64,000 bases of DNA from Calidihabitans tengchongensis. Lineage in GTDB: Bacteria > Sysuimicrobiota > Sysuimicrobiia > Sysuimicrobiales > Kaftiobacteriaceae. The position numbers and the translations under genes were made by a program. Shown one piece after another: positions 53,402 through 61,972 of the stretch. The stretch spans positions 124,001-188,000 of the forward strand of contig JAVKIE010000005.1 of NCBI GenBank assembly GCA_031459615.1, given 5' to 3'. Under the pieces are notes generated by a model. It did no database searches and was not told where the DNA came from. It saw only the letters and a program-made list of their open reading frames with translations. How positions within the stretch are numbered: position 1 is the first letter of the stretch; each line of letters begins with the position of its first letter.

Positions 53402-53884
53402 GTGAGGCGGGCTGCAGTCCGGAAGGCCTTTTTAGGCCGCGTGGTATCCGGGGCGTTTCCCGACCCCCCGCCGGATGTGGAGACCCCGCAGAATTCCCCG
53501 GCCGCAGACGCCGCCCCGGCCAGGGCGAGGCCCCGGCTTGGATCCCTGCGGGGGCGCGCCGAGTTCGAGAAGGTCTACCGGGAGGGCCGCCGGACGGGGG
53601 GTACGGACGTGAGCGTGGTGGTGCGGCCAGGCGGGCACTCGGGGGTGCGCGTGGGCATCGCCGTGGGCCGGTCGGCGGGGGGAGCCGTGCGGCGCAATCG
53701 CCTGAGGAGACGGGTGCGGGAGGCCCTCCGGCGGCTGGCGGGCCGGATGCGATCCGGATACGATGTGGTGGTGGTGGCTCGCCCGCCGGCAGACCGGCGG
53801 CCGTTCCCGCAGTTGGTGAGCGTCCTGGGCAGGCTGCTGGCGCAGGCCGGAGTGGTGGATGCTGACGGCGGGCCCGACAGGTGA
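53402..53884 (+). CDS. rnpA: ribonuclease P protein component, N-terminally extended
   Basis: The protein subunit of RNase P, which trims tRNA 5' leaders. The family core starts near residue 48 ('LRGRAEFEKVYREGRR') and includes the RNA-binding 'GGAVRRNRLRRRVREALRRL'. The open frame from GTG 53402 gives 160 aa, against about 115 usual, with a Pro/Ala-rich N-terminus. The frame begins 7 nt after the rpmH stop. In Thermus a similarly long RnpA overlaps rpmH, so the extension may be real; GTG near 53477 is an alternative start. Confidence 0.92.
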   Translation: MRRAAVRKAFLGRVVSGAFPDPPPDVETPQNSPAADAAPARARPRLGSLRGRAEFEKVYREGRRTGGTDVSVVVRPGGHSGVRVGIAVGRSAGGAVRRNRLRRRVREALRRLAGRMRSGYDVVVVARPPADRRPFPQLVSVLGRLLAQAGVVDADGGPDR

Positions 53885-53890
53885 GGGGAC

Positions 53891-54100
53891 GTGACCCGGC
53901 TGGTGTTGCTACTGATCCGCGCCTACCAGAGGCTGATCTCTCCCCTGCTCCCGCCCAGGTGCCGGTTCTACCCGTCCTGCTCGGCGTATGCCGCCGAGGC
54001 CGTTGCGCGGTACGGCGCGTGGAGGGGAGGGGTCCTGGCCCTGCGCCGCCTGCTGCGCTGCCACCCGTGGCATCCCGGCGGGTACGACCCCGTCCCGTGA
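53891..54100 (+). CDS. yidD: membrane protein insertion efficiency factor YidD
   Basis: A 69-aa protein with an amphipathic N-terminus ('VLLLIRAYQRLISPLLPPRC'). The family signature 'CRFYPSCSAYAAEAVARYG' and the ending 'CHPWHPGGYDPVP' are both intact. It assists YidC/Sec-dependent insertion. GTG start 6 nt after rnpA. Confidence 0.96.
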   Translation: MTRLVLLLIRAYQRLISPLLPPRCRFYPSCSAYAAEAVARYGAWRGGVLALRRLLRCHPWHPGGYDPVP

Positions 54101-54137
54101 GCGCGCGGACACTCGCAGGCGAAAGGACAACGCCCCC

Positions 54138-54833
54138 ATGCTGACCCCCATTGCCGACGCCCTGGTCGCCCTGCTGAACGTCTTTCACGGGTGGACGGGA
54201 AGCTACGGGTGGTCCGTCATCCTGCTCACCCTGGCCATCAAGCTCGCCCTGCACCCGCTGACCCGCAAGCAGTTGCGCTCCATGAAGGCCATGCAGGCCC
54301 TGGGTCCGCAGATGCAGGCGCTGCGGGAGAAGTACCGGGACAACCCGCAGCAGATGAACATCGAGATCATGAATCTGTACCGGTCCCACGGGGTCAACCC
54401 GCTGGCCGGCTGCCTGCCGATGCTGGTCCAGCTGCCGGTCCTGTGGGCCCTGTTCATCGCCCTGAGGCGGCAGGGATTGTTTGGCGGGGAGACGTTCCTG
54501 GGAGCGGCCCTGGACAGGGTTCCCACCTTTGCCGCCATCCGGGAGAGCCCGATCCTCGCGATCTACCCCGTGCTGGTGGGGGCCTCCACCTACCTTCAGC
54601 AGAGGCTGACCGTCACCGACCCCCAGCAGGCGCGCATGTTTGTGTTCATGCCGGTCCTGGTCGCCTGGTTCGCGACCCAGGTCCAGGTCGGGCTCTCGCT
54701 GTACTGGATCGTCTCCACCCTCGCGTACGCCGTCGAGTACCTGCTCATCGTCGGGCGGCCGGGTACCGCGCCCTCTCCGCGCCCGGCCGCCGCGGTTCTC
54801 CCCCAGCGCCCCAGGGGGGTGAAGAAGAAGTGA
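54138..54833 (+). CDS. yidC: YidC/OxaA-family membrane protein insertase
   Basis: A 231-aa insertase of the short Gram-positive-like type with no large periplasmic domain. 'YGWSVILLTLAIKLALHPLT' contains the hydrophilic-groove helix with its positive residue. 'NPLAGCLPMLVQLPVLWALF' and 'QVGLSLYWIVSTLAYAVEYL' are conserved. No lipobox Cys is seen at the N-terminus. The C-terminal tail is basic (RPRGVKKK). Its stop overlaps the khpB start by 1 nt. Confidence 0.95.
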   Translation: MLTPIADALVALLNVFHGWTGSYGWSVILLTLAIKLALHPLTRKQLRSMKAMQALGPQMQALREKYRDNPQQMNIEIMNLYRSHGVNPLAGCLPMLVQLPVLWALFIALRRQGLFGGETFLGAALDRVPTFAAIRESPILAIYPVLVGASTYLQQRLTVTDPQQARMFVFMPVLVAWFATQVQVGLSLYWIVSTLAYAVEYLLIVGRPGTAPSPRPAAAVLPQRPRGVKKK

Positions 54834-55477
54834 TGCAGGTGGAGGTCACCGGCCGGACGGTGGAAGAGGCTGTCGCCCGGGCCCTGGAGGAGCTGGGGGT
54901 GGAGAGGGAGGATGTGGAGGTCGAGGTCCTCGACCCCGGTACCCGAGGGATGCTGGGGCTGGGGGCGAGGGACGCCCGGGTCCGGGTGGCGGTCAAGCCC
55001 TCCCCGGCAGCCGTGGCCCACCAGATGATGGCGCGGCTGATGGACTATCTGGGGGTGGCGGGCACGGTGAGGGCCAGGGAGCAGGACGGCGGCGTGATGG
55101 TCACGGTGGACGGGGAGCACCTGGGAGCGCTGATCGGGCGGCGGGGGACGACGCTGGAGGCGGTCCAGCTCCTCCTGGGCCTGATGGTGAGCCGCAGGGT
55201 GCGGTCTCCTGTCCGGGTCACCGTGGACGCGGGAGGATACAGGGAGAGGAGGGTACAGGCGCTGCGGGAGCAGGCCCTGCGGGCCGCCGAGCGGGCGGTC
55301 AGGGAGGGTCGGGAAGTTGTCCTCGACCCCATGCCCGCTTCCGACCGGCGGGTGATCCACACCGCCCTCGCCGGGCATCCCGCCGTGACCACCGAAAGCC
55401 GCGGCGAGGGGGAGGCCCGTCGCGTGGTCGTCATTCCCCGAACGGACGCAGACGCTGCCTCCGCCACTGAATCCTGA
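54833..55477 (+). CDS. khpB: KhpB/Jag RNA-binding protein
   Basis: A 214-aa protein with three domains: an N-terminal Jag domain ('VTGRTVEEAVARALEELGVE'), a KH domain with 'LGALIGRRGTTLEAVQLLLG' (G-R-R-G, about residues 96-115), and a C-terminal R3H domain ('DPMPASDRRVIHTALAGHPA'). It forms an RNA chaperone pair with KhpA in Bacillota and affects cell envelope gene expression. The start overlaps yidC. Confidence 0.94.
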   Translation: MQVEVTGRTVEEAVARALEELGVEREDVEVEVLDPGTRGMLGLGARDARVRVAVKPSPAAVAHQMMARLMDYLGVAGTVRAREQDGGVMVTVDGEHLGALIGRRGTTLEAVQLLLGLMVSRRVRSPVRVTVDAGGYRERRVQALREQALRAAERAVREGREVVLDPMPASDRRVIHTALAGHPAVTTESRGEGEARRVVVIPRTDADAASATES

Positions 55478-55523
55478 CAGCCCCCTCGGGCGCCGGATAC
55501 GCGACCTGGCGGCCGCCGTCGGG

Positions 55524-56189
55524 GTGATTCTGGATGACGGCCAACTCGCGCGCCTGGAACGCTACCTGGATCTTCTCGCAGCCTGGAGTCGCCGGGCGCG
55601 CCTGACCGCCGTCGCCGATCCCGCCGAGGCCGCGCGGGTTCACGTCGCCGACTCCCTGCTGTGCCTGCGCGCGGACATCCCCTTCCAGTCGGCCGTCGTG
55701 GACGTCGGCAGCGGGGCTGGTCTGCCGGGCATTCCCCTGCTGATCGCCCGGCCGGATCTGAGGGTGACATTGGTGGAGCCCTCGCGGAGGAAGGCGGCCT
55801 TCTTGGAGATGGTGTGTGCGGAGCTGGACCTGCCCGCCGAGGTCATCGCCGAACCCTCCGAGGCGGTCGGGCGGGATGCAACCCGGAGGGAAACGTTCGA
55901 TGTGGCGGTGGCGCGGGCGGTGGCGCCTCTGCCCGTCCTGGCCGAGCTGCTTCTGCCTCTGATCCGTCCCGGGGGAAAGGCGGTCCTGCTTAAGGGCCCG
56001 GCGGCAGGCGAGGAGGTGGAGCGGTCCCGGAAGGCGCTGGAGGTGCTGGGAGGGGGAAAACCCACCCTCCTGGACGTCTCCATTCCCGGGGGCCCCCGGC
56101 GTGTCGTCGTCACCGTTCCCAAGGCCCGCCCGACCCCGGACACCTACCCACGCCGCCCGGGCGTGCCGCGGCGCCGTCCTCTGGCGTGA
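55524..56189 (+). CDS. rsmG: 16S rRNA (guanine527-N7)-methyltransferase
   Basis: A 221-aa SAM-dependent methyltransferase. The SAM motif 'VVDVGSGAGLPGIPLLIARP' is at about residues 58-77 and 'VAVARAVAPLPVLAELLLPL' is family specific. GTG 55524 begins slightly inside the usual N-terminal helix. The same frame is open upstream to about 55467 (L-N-P-D-S-P-L-G) but offers only CTG or ATA starts, so the true start may be non-standard. About 20 C-terminal residues are Arg/Pro-rich. Confidence 0.93.
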   Translation: MILDDGQLARLERYLDLLAAWSRRARLTAVADPAEAARVHVADSLLCLRADIPFQSAVVDVGSGAGLPGIPLLIARPDLRVTLVEPSRRKAAFLEMVCAELDLPAEVIAEPSEAVGRDATRRETFDVAVARAVAPLPVLAELLLPLIRPGGKAVLLKGPAAGEEVERSRKALEVLGGGKPTLLDVSIPGGPRRVVVTVPKARPTPDTYPRRPGVPRRRPLA

Positions 56190-56259
56190 GGGGGTCCCGG
56201 CTGGTGGAGGGGGCTGTTCCGGAGGACCGCCAGGGGCGGTACCGAATGTGGGTGTGCAG

Positions 56260-57042
56260 ATGGGACTGGTCGTCGCGGTGGCCAACCAGAAGGGGGGAGT
56301 GGGCAAGACCACCACTGCCGTCAACGTGGCGGCGGCTCTGGCTCTGGACGGGCTGCGCGTGCTGGTGGTGGACGCCGACCCCCAGGGGCACGCCACGGGC
56401 GGCCTGGGGATATCCCGGCCCCTGCCGGCGCCATCCCTGTACGACGTCCTGATCCACGGAGTGTCCCTGTCCTCTGCCCTCGTGCCCTCCCCCGTGAAGG
56501 GGGTGGATGTGGCGCCCTCCAGCCCGGACCTGGCCGGCGCCGAGGTGGAGATGGTGAGCCTGCCGTCACGCGAACTCCGCCTCCGGGATGCGCTGCGGCC
56601 CGTGCGGGAGTGGTACGAGTTCGTGTTCGTGGACTGTCCGCCCTCGCTGGGCCTGCTGACGGTCAACGCCCTCGTGGCCGCGGACGAGGTCATGGTTCCT
56701 CTTCAGTGCGAGTACTACGCGCTGGAGGGTCTGTCGCGCCTGGTGGAAACGGTGGGGCTGGTCCGCCGGCGCCTCCACCCGGAGTTGAGGGTGGGCGGGG
56801 TGGTGCTCACCATGTTTGACCCGCGAACCGCCCTCGCCAGCCAGGTGGCCGCCGAGGTCCGCCGCCACTTCCCCCGCGAGGTGTACCAGACCGTCATCCC
56901 CCGCAGCGTGCGCCTGGCGGAGGCGCCGTCGTTCGGCCAGCCGGTGGTCACCTACGCTCCCCAGTCCAGTGGGGCTCAGGCATACGTCAGCCTGGCCAGG
57001 GAGGTGCGCGCCCGTGCCGGAATCCCCGCTGCCGTCGCCTGA
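56260..57042 (+). CDS. parA: chromosome partitioning ATPase ParA (Soj)
   Basis: A 260-aa Walker-type ATPase. The deviant Walker A 'VANQKGGVGKTTTAVNVAAA' is at residues 7-26, followed by 'VLVVDADPQGHATGGLG' and 'DCPPSLGLLTVNALVAADEV'. The short N-terminus and 'SQVAAEVRRHFPREVYQTVI' are typical of chromosomal ParA/Soj. ATG 56260 gives the conserved start; the longer open frame upstream runs over rsmG in another phase. Confidence 0.96.
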   Translation: MGLVVAVANQKGGVGKTTTAVNVAAALALDGLRVLVVDADPQGHATGGLGISRPLPAPSLYDVLIHGVSLSSALVPSPVKGVDVAPSSPDLAGAEVEMVSLPSRELRLRDALRPVREWYEFVFVDCPPSLGLLTVNALVAADEVMVPLQCEYYALEGLSRLVETVGLVRRRLHPELRVGGVVLTMFDPRTALASQVAAEVRRHFPREVYQTVIPRSVRLAEAPSFGQPVVTYAPQSSGAQAYVSLAREVRARAGIPAAVA

Positions 57043-57877
57043 ACCTCGCCGCCGGGCCTTGGGCCGCGGCTTGGGCGCCCTGATCCCCGGGGCTGACCTG
57101 CCCGACCGCCCTTCGGAGATCCCGCTGTCCAGGCTCTCCCCGGGCGCCTTTCAACCCCGGCAGGAGATTGACCCCCAGGAGCTGGCGGAGCTGGCGGAGT
57201 CCGTGCGCCGTCACGGGGTCCTGCAGCCCATCGTGGTTCGCCCCGTGGGGGACCGCTTCGAGGTGGTCGCGGGGGAACGCCGATGGCGGGCGGCGGAGGC
57301 GGCGGGCTTGCAGACCATCCCGGCCGTGATCAGGGAGCTGGACGACCGCCAGGCGGTGGAGGTGGCGCTGGTGGAAAACCTCCAGCGCCAGGATCTCTCC
57401 CCCCTGGAGAGGGCGCGGGCCTACCGCCGGCTGGTCGAGGAGTTCGGCCTGACGCAGGAACAGGTGGCCGAGCGCGTCGGCAAGAGCCAGCCGGCGGTGG
57501 CCAACACCCTGCGCCTCCTGCAGCTGCCGGCCCCCGTGCAGGCCAGCCTGGAGGCCGGCAGGATCAGCGAGGGGCACGCCCGAGCCATCCTGGGAGCGGG
57601 CAGTGCCCAGAGAATGCTGGCGGTGTGGGAGAAGGTGGAGCGGCGGGGCCTGTCCGTGCGCGAGACCGAGGCCCTGGTCCGGTCGTCTATTTCACGTGAA
57701 ATGCGCCCGCGGCACCCGGCGCGATCCGACCCCCACCTGCGGGCTGTGGAGCAGGACCTGTCCAGACGGTACGGCACCGACGTCCGCGTGGTGGGGGGCA
57801 CCCGACGGGGAAAGCTGGTCTTTGCCTATCGGTCGGAAGACGACCTCCAGAGGCTGCTGGACCTCCTGCTGGGCTGA
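57014..57877 (+). CDS. parB: chromosome partitioning protein ParB (Spo0J)
   Basis: A 287-aa CTP-dependent centromere-binding clamp. N-terminal 'RRALGRGLGALIPGADLPD' interacts with ParA. The CTPase/ParB motif is 'VVAGERRWRAAEAAGLQTIP' and 'VALVENLQRQDLSPLERARA'. The HTH is 'GLTQEQVAERVGKSQPAVAN', and a dimerisation domain is C-terminal. GTG 57014 overlaps parA by 29 nt and has GGGAGGTG about 7 nt upstream. A parS-like site lies inside the gene. Confidence 0.96.
   Translation: MPESPLPSPEPRRRALGRGLGALIPGADLPDRPSEIPLSRLSPGAFQPRQEIDPQELAELAESVRRHGVLQPIVVRPVGDRFEVVAGERRWRAAEAAGLQTIPAVIRELDDRQAVEVALVENLQRQDLSPLERARAYRRLVEEFGLTQEQVAERVGKSQPAVANTLRLLQLPAPVQASLEAGRISEGHARAILGAGSAQRMLAVWEKVERRGLSVRETEALVRSSISREMRPRHPARSDPHLRAVEQDLSRRYGTDVRVVGGTRRGKLVFAYRSEDDLQRLLDLLLG
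57688..57703. promoter_or_regulatory. parS-like centromere site inside parB
   Basis: TATTTCACGTGAAATG matches the parS consensus TGTTTCACGTGAAACA at 13 of 16 positions and is a perfect 14-bp palindrome (57689-57702). In B. subtilis one parS site also lies inside spo0J (parB), so the position is meaningful. Confidence 0.85.
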
Positions 57878-57981
57878 CGGTCGCCTGCCAGGGAGCCCGC
57901 GATGACCGCATGAACGAACATGTTCATCAGGGGTCATCTTCTCACAATCCGGGCATGCGGGGCGCCTGGGAGGGGTAGCCG

Positions 57982-58569
57982 GTGAGCGGTGACCCGCACC
58001 ACCCGGGCGGTGGGCTGAGCCGGGACCAGGCGTGGGATCTGGTCTGCCGGTGGATCCAGAGCGCCAACCTGCGCAAGCACCTCCTGGCGGTGGAAGCGGC
58101 CATGCGGGAGTATGCGCGCCGGTTCGGGGAGGACGAAGACACCTGGGGCGTGGTGGGGCTGCTGCACGACCTGGATTACGAGCGCTGCCCGTCCCAGGAG
58201 GCCGGGCACCCGTTTGTGGGGGTGGAGGAGCTGCGCCGGCTGCAAGTGCCCGAGGAGTGGACGCGGGCCATTCTGTCCCACGCCGACTATTCGGGGGTGC
58301 CGCGCCGCACGCCGATGGAGAGGGCCCTGTACGCCGTCGACGAGCTGGTGGGGTTCATCATCGCGGTGGCGCTGGTCAAACCCGGGCGCAGCCTGGCCGA
58401 GGTCGACGTGGACTCGGTGAAGAGGAAGATGAAGGACAAGGCCTTCGCCCGGGGGGTGAACCGGGACGACGTGATCCGGGGGGCGGCCGAGCTGGGCGTG
58501 CCCCTGGACGAGCACATCGCCACGGTCCTGCGGGCGCTGCAGCGGGCGGCGCCCGCGCTGGGGCTGTAG
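57982..58569 (+). CDS. HD-domain phosphohydrolase-like protein
   Basis: A 195-aa protein. The HD pattern is H in 'LRKHLLAVEAAMREYA' and HD in 'GVVGLLHDLDYERCPSQEAG' (about residues 49-68), with a further His in 'ILSHADYSG'. It resembles the uncharacterised HDIG-type proteins of Bacillota and archaea. The GTG 57982 start has GGGAGGGG upstream. Its substrate is unknown; it is likely co-transcribed with the decarboxylase that starts 12 bp later. Confidence 0.85.
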   Translation: MSGDPHHPGGGLSRDQAWDLVCRWIQSANLRKHLLAVEAAMREYARRFGEDEDTWGVVGLLHDLDYERCPSQEAGHPFVGVEELRRLQVPEEWTRAILSHADYSGVPRRTPMERALYAVDELVGFIIAVALVKPGRSLAEVDVDSVKRKMKDKAFARGVNRDDVIRGAAELGVPLDEHIATVLRALQRAAPALGL

Positions 58570-58581
58570 CGGGAGGGGACC

Positions 58582-60066
58582 ATGGATGTCCGCGGCGGGG
58601 CGGCGGGCGATATGCCCGCCGAGGAATTCCGGCGGGCCGCCCACCGGGTGGTGGACTGGATCGCCGACTACCTGGAGCGGGTGGGAGAGTATCCCGTCCT
58701 GGCGCGCACGGCGCCGGGCGAGATCGCCCGCGGGCTGCCGGCGGCGCCTCCGCGGCAGGGCGAGCCCGTCGATGCCATCCTGCGCGATGTGGACGAGGTG
58801 ATCCTGCCGGGCATCACCCACTGGAACCACCCGGCGTTCTTCGGCTACTTCGCCATCACCGGGTCCGGGCCCGGCATTCTCGGGGAGATGCTGGCGGCCG
58901 CCCTCAACGTCAACGGAATGCTGTGGAAGACCTCCCCCGCGGCCACCGAGCTGGAGGAGGTGGCGCTGGGGTGGCTGCGGCAGATGGTGGGGCTGCCGGG
59001 CGAGTTCTTCGGCGTGATCATGGACACCGCGTCGGTGGCCAGCCTGTGCGCCATCGCCGCCGCCCGGGAGGCGGTGGCCGAGTACCCGGTGCGGCTGCGC
59101 GGCCTCGCCGGCGGGCCGCGCCTGCGCCTGTACACGTCCGAGCAGGCCCACTCCTCCGTCGAGAAGGCCGCCCTGGTCTTGGGCCTGGGACAGGACGGCG
59201 TGCGCAAGATCCCGACCGACAACGCCTTCCGCATGGACCCGCAGGCGCTGGCGGAGGCCGTTGCCGAGGACCGGCGGCAGGGGTGGCGCCCGTTCTGCGT
59301 GGCGGCCACCGTCGGCACCACGTCCACCACCAGCATCGACCCGGTGCCGGCCATCGCCGACGTCTGCGAGCGCGAGGGGTTGTGGCTGCACGTGGACGCG
59401 GCATACGCCGGGATGGCGGCGGTGGCCCCGGAGTACCGGTGGGTCCTGGATGGCTGCGCGCGGGCCGACTCGGTGGTGATCAACCCCCACAAGTGGTTGT
59501 TCGTGCCCATCGATTGCAGCGCGTTCTACTGCCGGCGCCCCGAGGTGCTGCGCCGGGCCTTCAGCCTGGTACCCGACTACCTGCGGACCCCCGAGCGCGA
59601 TCGGGAGGGCGTCCGGGACCTGATGGACTACGGGATCCAGCTGGGCCGCCGCTTCCGGGGTCTGAAGCTGTGGATGGTCATCCGGTACTTCGGATCCGAG
59701 GGCGTCGCCTCGCGCATCCGGGATCACATCGCGCTGGCGCAGCGGTTCGCGGCGTGGGTGGATGCCCACCCGGACTTCGAGCGGATGGCGCCCGCGCCCC
59801 TGTCGGTGGTCTGCTTCCGCGCCCACCCGGCCGGGCTGCGCGGGCGGGTGGGCCCGGAAACACTGGACGGGCTCAACGCGGACGTCCTCGAGCGCGTCAA
59901 CGCCACAGGCCGGGCCTTTCTCTCCCACACCCGGCTGCGGGGGCGGATGACCCTGCGGCTGGCGGTGGGCAATCTGCGCACCACGGAGCGCCACGTGCGC
60001 CAGGCGTGGGACCTGATCCAGGAGGCCACGGCCGCTGCGGTCCGGGCGGCCGGCCTGGCGCGCTGA
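58582..60066 (+). CDS. group II PLP-dependent decarboxylase (aromatic-L-amino-acid decarboxylase type)
   Basis: A 494-aa enzyme of the AADC/tyrosine-tryptophan decarboxylase group. The PLP lysine is in 'VVINPHKWLFVPIDCSAFYC' (about residues 298-317). 'WNHPAFFGYFAITGSGPGIL' near residue 81 and 'GLWLHVDAAYAGMAAVAPEY' are typical. The substrate is probably an aromatic amino acid, but the product's purpose here is unknown; there is no transporter or oxidase next to it. GGGAGGGGACC precedes the ATG. Confidence 0.92.
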   Translation: MDVRGGAAGDMPAEEFRRAAHRVVDWIADYLERVGEYPVLARTAPGEIARGLPAAPPRQGEPVDAILRDVDEVILPGITHWNHPAFFGYFAITGSGPGILGEMLAAALNVNGMLWKTSPAATELEEVALGWLRQMVGLPGEFFGVIMDTASVASLCAIAAAREAVAEYPVRLRGLAGGPRLRLYTSEQAHSSVEKAALVLGLGQDGVRKIPTDNAFRMDPQALAEAVAEDRRQGWRPFCVAATVGTTSTTSIDPVPAIADVCEREGLWLHVDAAYAGMAAVAPEYRWVLDGCARADSVVINPHKWLFVPIDCSAFYCRRPEVLRRAFSLVPDYLRTPERDREGVRDLMDYGIQLGRRFRGLKLWMVIRYFGSEGVASRIRDHIALAQRFAAWVDAHPDFERMAPAPLSVVCFRAHPAGLRGRVGPETLDGLNADVLERVNATGRAFLSHTRLRGRMTLRLAVGNLRTTERHVRQAWDLIQEATAAAVRAAGLAR

Positions 60067-60143
60067 GGGGCCGCGGGCGGACCCGCGGCAGCGGAGGATA
60101 ACCGCGGGAGGTCGTGGAAGGATGGCCCCGGGCGACTCCCCCC

Positions 60144-60842
60144 ATGATCTTCCGCGACCGCCGGGAAGCCGGAGCGCAGCTGGCGGAGGCCCTGCAGTCC
60201 TGCCGGGATCGTCGCCCGGTCGTGCTGGCGGTGCCACGAGGCGGCGTGGTGGTGGGGTATCAGGTGGCTGTCGCGCTGGACGCCCCGCTGGACGTCGTGG
60301 TGCCGCGCAAGCTGCGGGCGCCGTTCAATCCGGAGCTGGCCATCGGCGCCGTGGCCCATGACGGCTCCGTGTACCTGGACGAGGGGCTTGTGCGCACGCT
60401 GGGGGTCCCCGACGACTACCTGCGCCAGGAGATCGCGTATCAGACCGAGGAAATCCGGCGCCGGATGCACGCCTACCGGGGAGAGCGCCCCCTGCCCGAC
60501 GTGGCCGGGGCCACCGCCATCGTCGTCGACGACGGCGTGGCCACCGGCGCCACCATGATCGCGGCCCTGCGGGCGGTCCGCGCCCTGGGGCCGCGGGAGC
60601 TGGTGGCGGCGGTTCCGGTGGCGCCGCCGGAGACGGTGGAGCGGCTGCGGCGGGAGGCCGACCAGGTCGTGTGCCTGCACACGCCGGCCCTGTTCTACGC
60701 CGTGGGTCAGTTCTACGAGGACTTCTCGCAGACCACCGATGAGGAAGTGGTCGCCCTCCTGCGCGCCCGGGCCGCCCAGCTGCCGGCGGACCTCGCCGCC
60801 CGCCCGGCAGGCCGCGACGCCACGGGTGAGCCGGGCGGCTGA
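60144..60842 (+). CDS. phosphoribosyltransferase-family protein
   Basis: A 232-aa type I PRTase-fold protein. 'PVVLAVPRGGVVVGYQVAVA' comes early and the PRPP loop is 'ATAIVVDDGVATGATMIAAL' (about residues 123-142). Such proteins ('FRDRREAGAQLAEAL' start) often sit with dienelactone hydrolase-like or stress genes and have no proven substrate. ATG 60144 is chosen by homology; GTG 60114 adds ten residues. Confidence 0.85.
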   Translation: MIFRDRREAGAQLAEALQSCRDRRPVVLAVPRGGVVVGYQVAVALDAPLDVVVPRKLRAPFNPELAIGAVAHDGSVYLDEGLVRTLGVPDDYLRQEIAYQTEEIRRRMHAYRGERPLPDVAGATAIVVDDGVATGATMIAALRAVRALGPRELVAAVPVAPPETVERLRREADQVVCLHTPALFYAVGQFYEDFSQTTDEEVVALLRARAAQLPADLAARPAGRDATGEPGG

Positions 60843-60870
60843 GGCACGGCGGCCGCCCCCGCCCCCGGCC

Positions 60871-61968
60871 ATGGCTGCCACCGAGCTGAAGCGGACGAGC
60901 CTGTACGCCTCCCACGTGGCTGCGGGGGCGCGCATGGGGCCATTCGCCGGATGGGAGATGCCGGTGCAGTACGCCGGCATCGTCGCCGAGCACCGGGCGG
61001 TGCGCACGGCCGCGGGCCTGTTCGATGTGTCGCACATGGGGGAGATCGAGATCGTCGGGCCCGGCGCCCTGGACTCGGTGCAGCGGCTGATCACCAACGA
61101 CGCCGGGCGCCTGGCGGTGGGCCAGGGGCTGTACACGCCCATGTGCGCGCCCACCGGCGGGATCCTGGACGACCTCACGGTGTTCCGGCTGGGCATTGAC
61201 CGCTTCCTGATGGTGGTGAACGCCAGCCGGACCGATGCGGACTTCGCGTGGATCGCCGAGCACACCCGGCAGGCCACCGCCCGCAACCGGTCCGCGGAGC
61301 TGGCGCTGCTGGCCCTCCAGGGTCCTCGGGCGGCGGCGGTGCTGGGGCGGGTGACGCGGGCCGACGTGGGGTCCCTGCGGTCCTTCCACCTGCTGGACGG
61401 CGTGGAGGTGGCCGGGGTGATGTGCCTGGTGTCGCGCACCGGCTACACGGGCGAGGACGGGTTTGAGATCGCCTGCGCGTGGGAGCAGGCGCCGGCGGTG
61501 TGGGCCGCGCTGCTGGAGGGCGGGCGTCCGGAGGGGCTTGTGCCCGCCGGGTTGGGAGCGCGGGACACTCTGCGCCTGGAGGCCGGCTACATGCTGTACG
61601 GTCAGGACATCGACGAGACCACCACTCCCCTGGAGGCTCCGCTGGGGTGGACGGTTAAGTTTGACAAGGGGGAGTTCATCGGCCGGGCGGTCCTGTGGGC
61701 CCAGAAGGAGCAGGGCGTGCGCCGGCGCCTGGTGGGATTCGAGGTGCGGGACCGGGTGATTGCCCGCCACGGAAACCCGCTGTGGGCCGGCGGGCGGCGG
61801 GTGGGGAGCGTGACCAGCGGGACGTTCGGACCGTGGGTGGGCAAGAGCATCGGCATGGGCTACGTGGGAGTCGAGTGGGCGGCGCCCGGGACGGCCCTGG
61901 AGGTGGAGGTGCGGGGCCGCCGCGCCGAGGCGGTGGTGACGCGGCTGCCGTTTTACCGAAGGAGGTGA
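60871..61968 (+). CDS. gcvT: glycine cleavage system aminomethyltransferase (T protein)
   Basis: A 365-aa tetrahydrofolate-dependent enzyme that releases ammonia from the aminomethyl-lipoyl H protein. 'GPFAGWEMPVQYAGIVAEHR' (about residues 23-42), 'DVSHMGEIEIVGPGALDSVQ' and 'SRTGYTGEDGFEIAC' are conserved. First gene of gcvT-gcvH-gcvPA-gcvPB. Its last codons contain the ribosome site of gcvH. Confidence 0.96.
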   Translation: MAATELKRTSLYASHVAAGARMGPFAGWEMPVQYAGIVAEHRAVRTAAGLFDVSHMGEIEIVGPGALDSVQRLITNDAGRLAVGQGLYTPMCAPTGGILDDLTVFRLGIDRFLMVVNASRTDADFAWIAEHTRQATARNRSAELALLALQGPRAAAVLGRVTRADVGSLRSFHLLDGVEVAGVMCLVSRTGYTGEDGFEIACAWEQAPAVWAALLEGGRPEGLVPAGLGARDTLRLEAGYMLYGQDIDETTTPLEAPLGWTVKFDKGEFIGRAVLWAQKEQGVRRRLVGFEVRDRVIARHGNPLWAGGRRVGSVTSGTFGPWVGKSIGMGYVGVEWAAPGTALEVEVRGRRAEAVVTRLPFYRRR

Positions 61969-61972
61969 CCCG

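Noticed and set aside
57916..57925. GAACATGTTC palindrome between parB and the HD gene, considered as a LexA box
   Set aside because: The Bacillus-type SOS box needs GAAC-N4-GTTC; here the spacing is two. No SOS gene is adjacent.
57934..60237. A 767-codon minus-strand open frame opposite the HD and decarboxylase genes
   Set aside because: Antisense shadow; the plus-strand genes have clear domains and ribosome sites.
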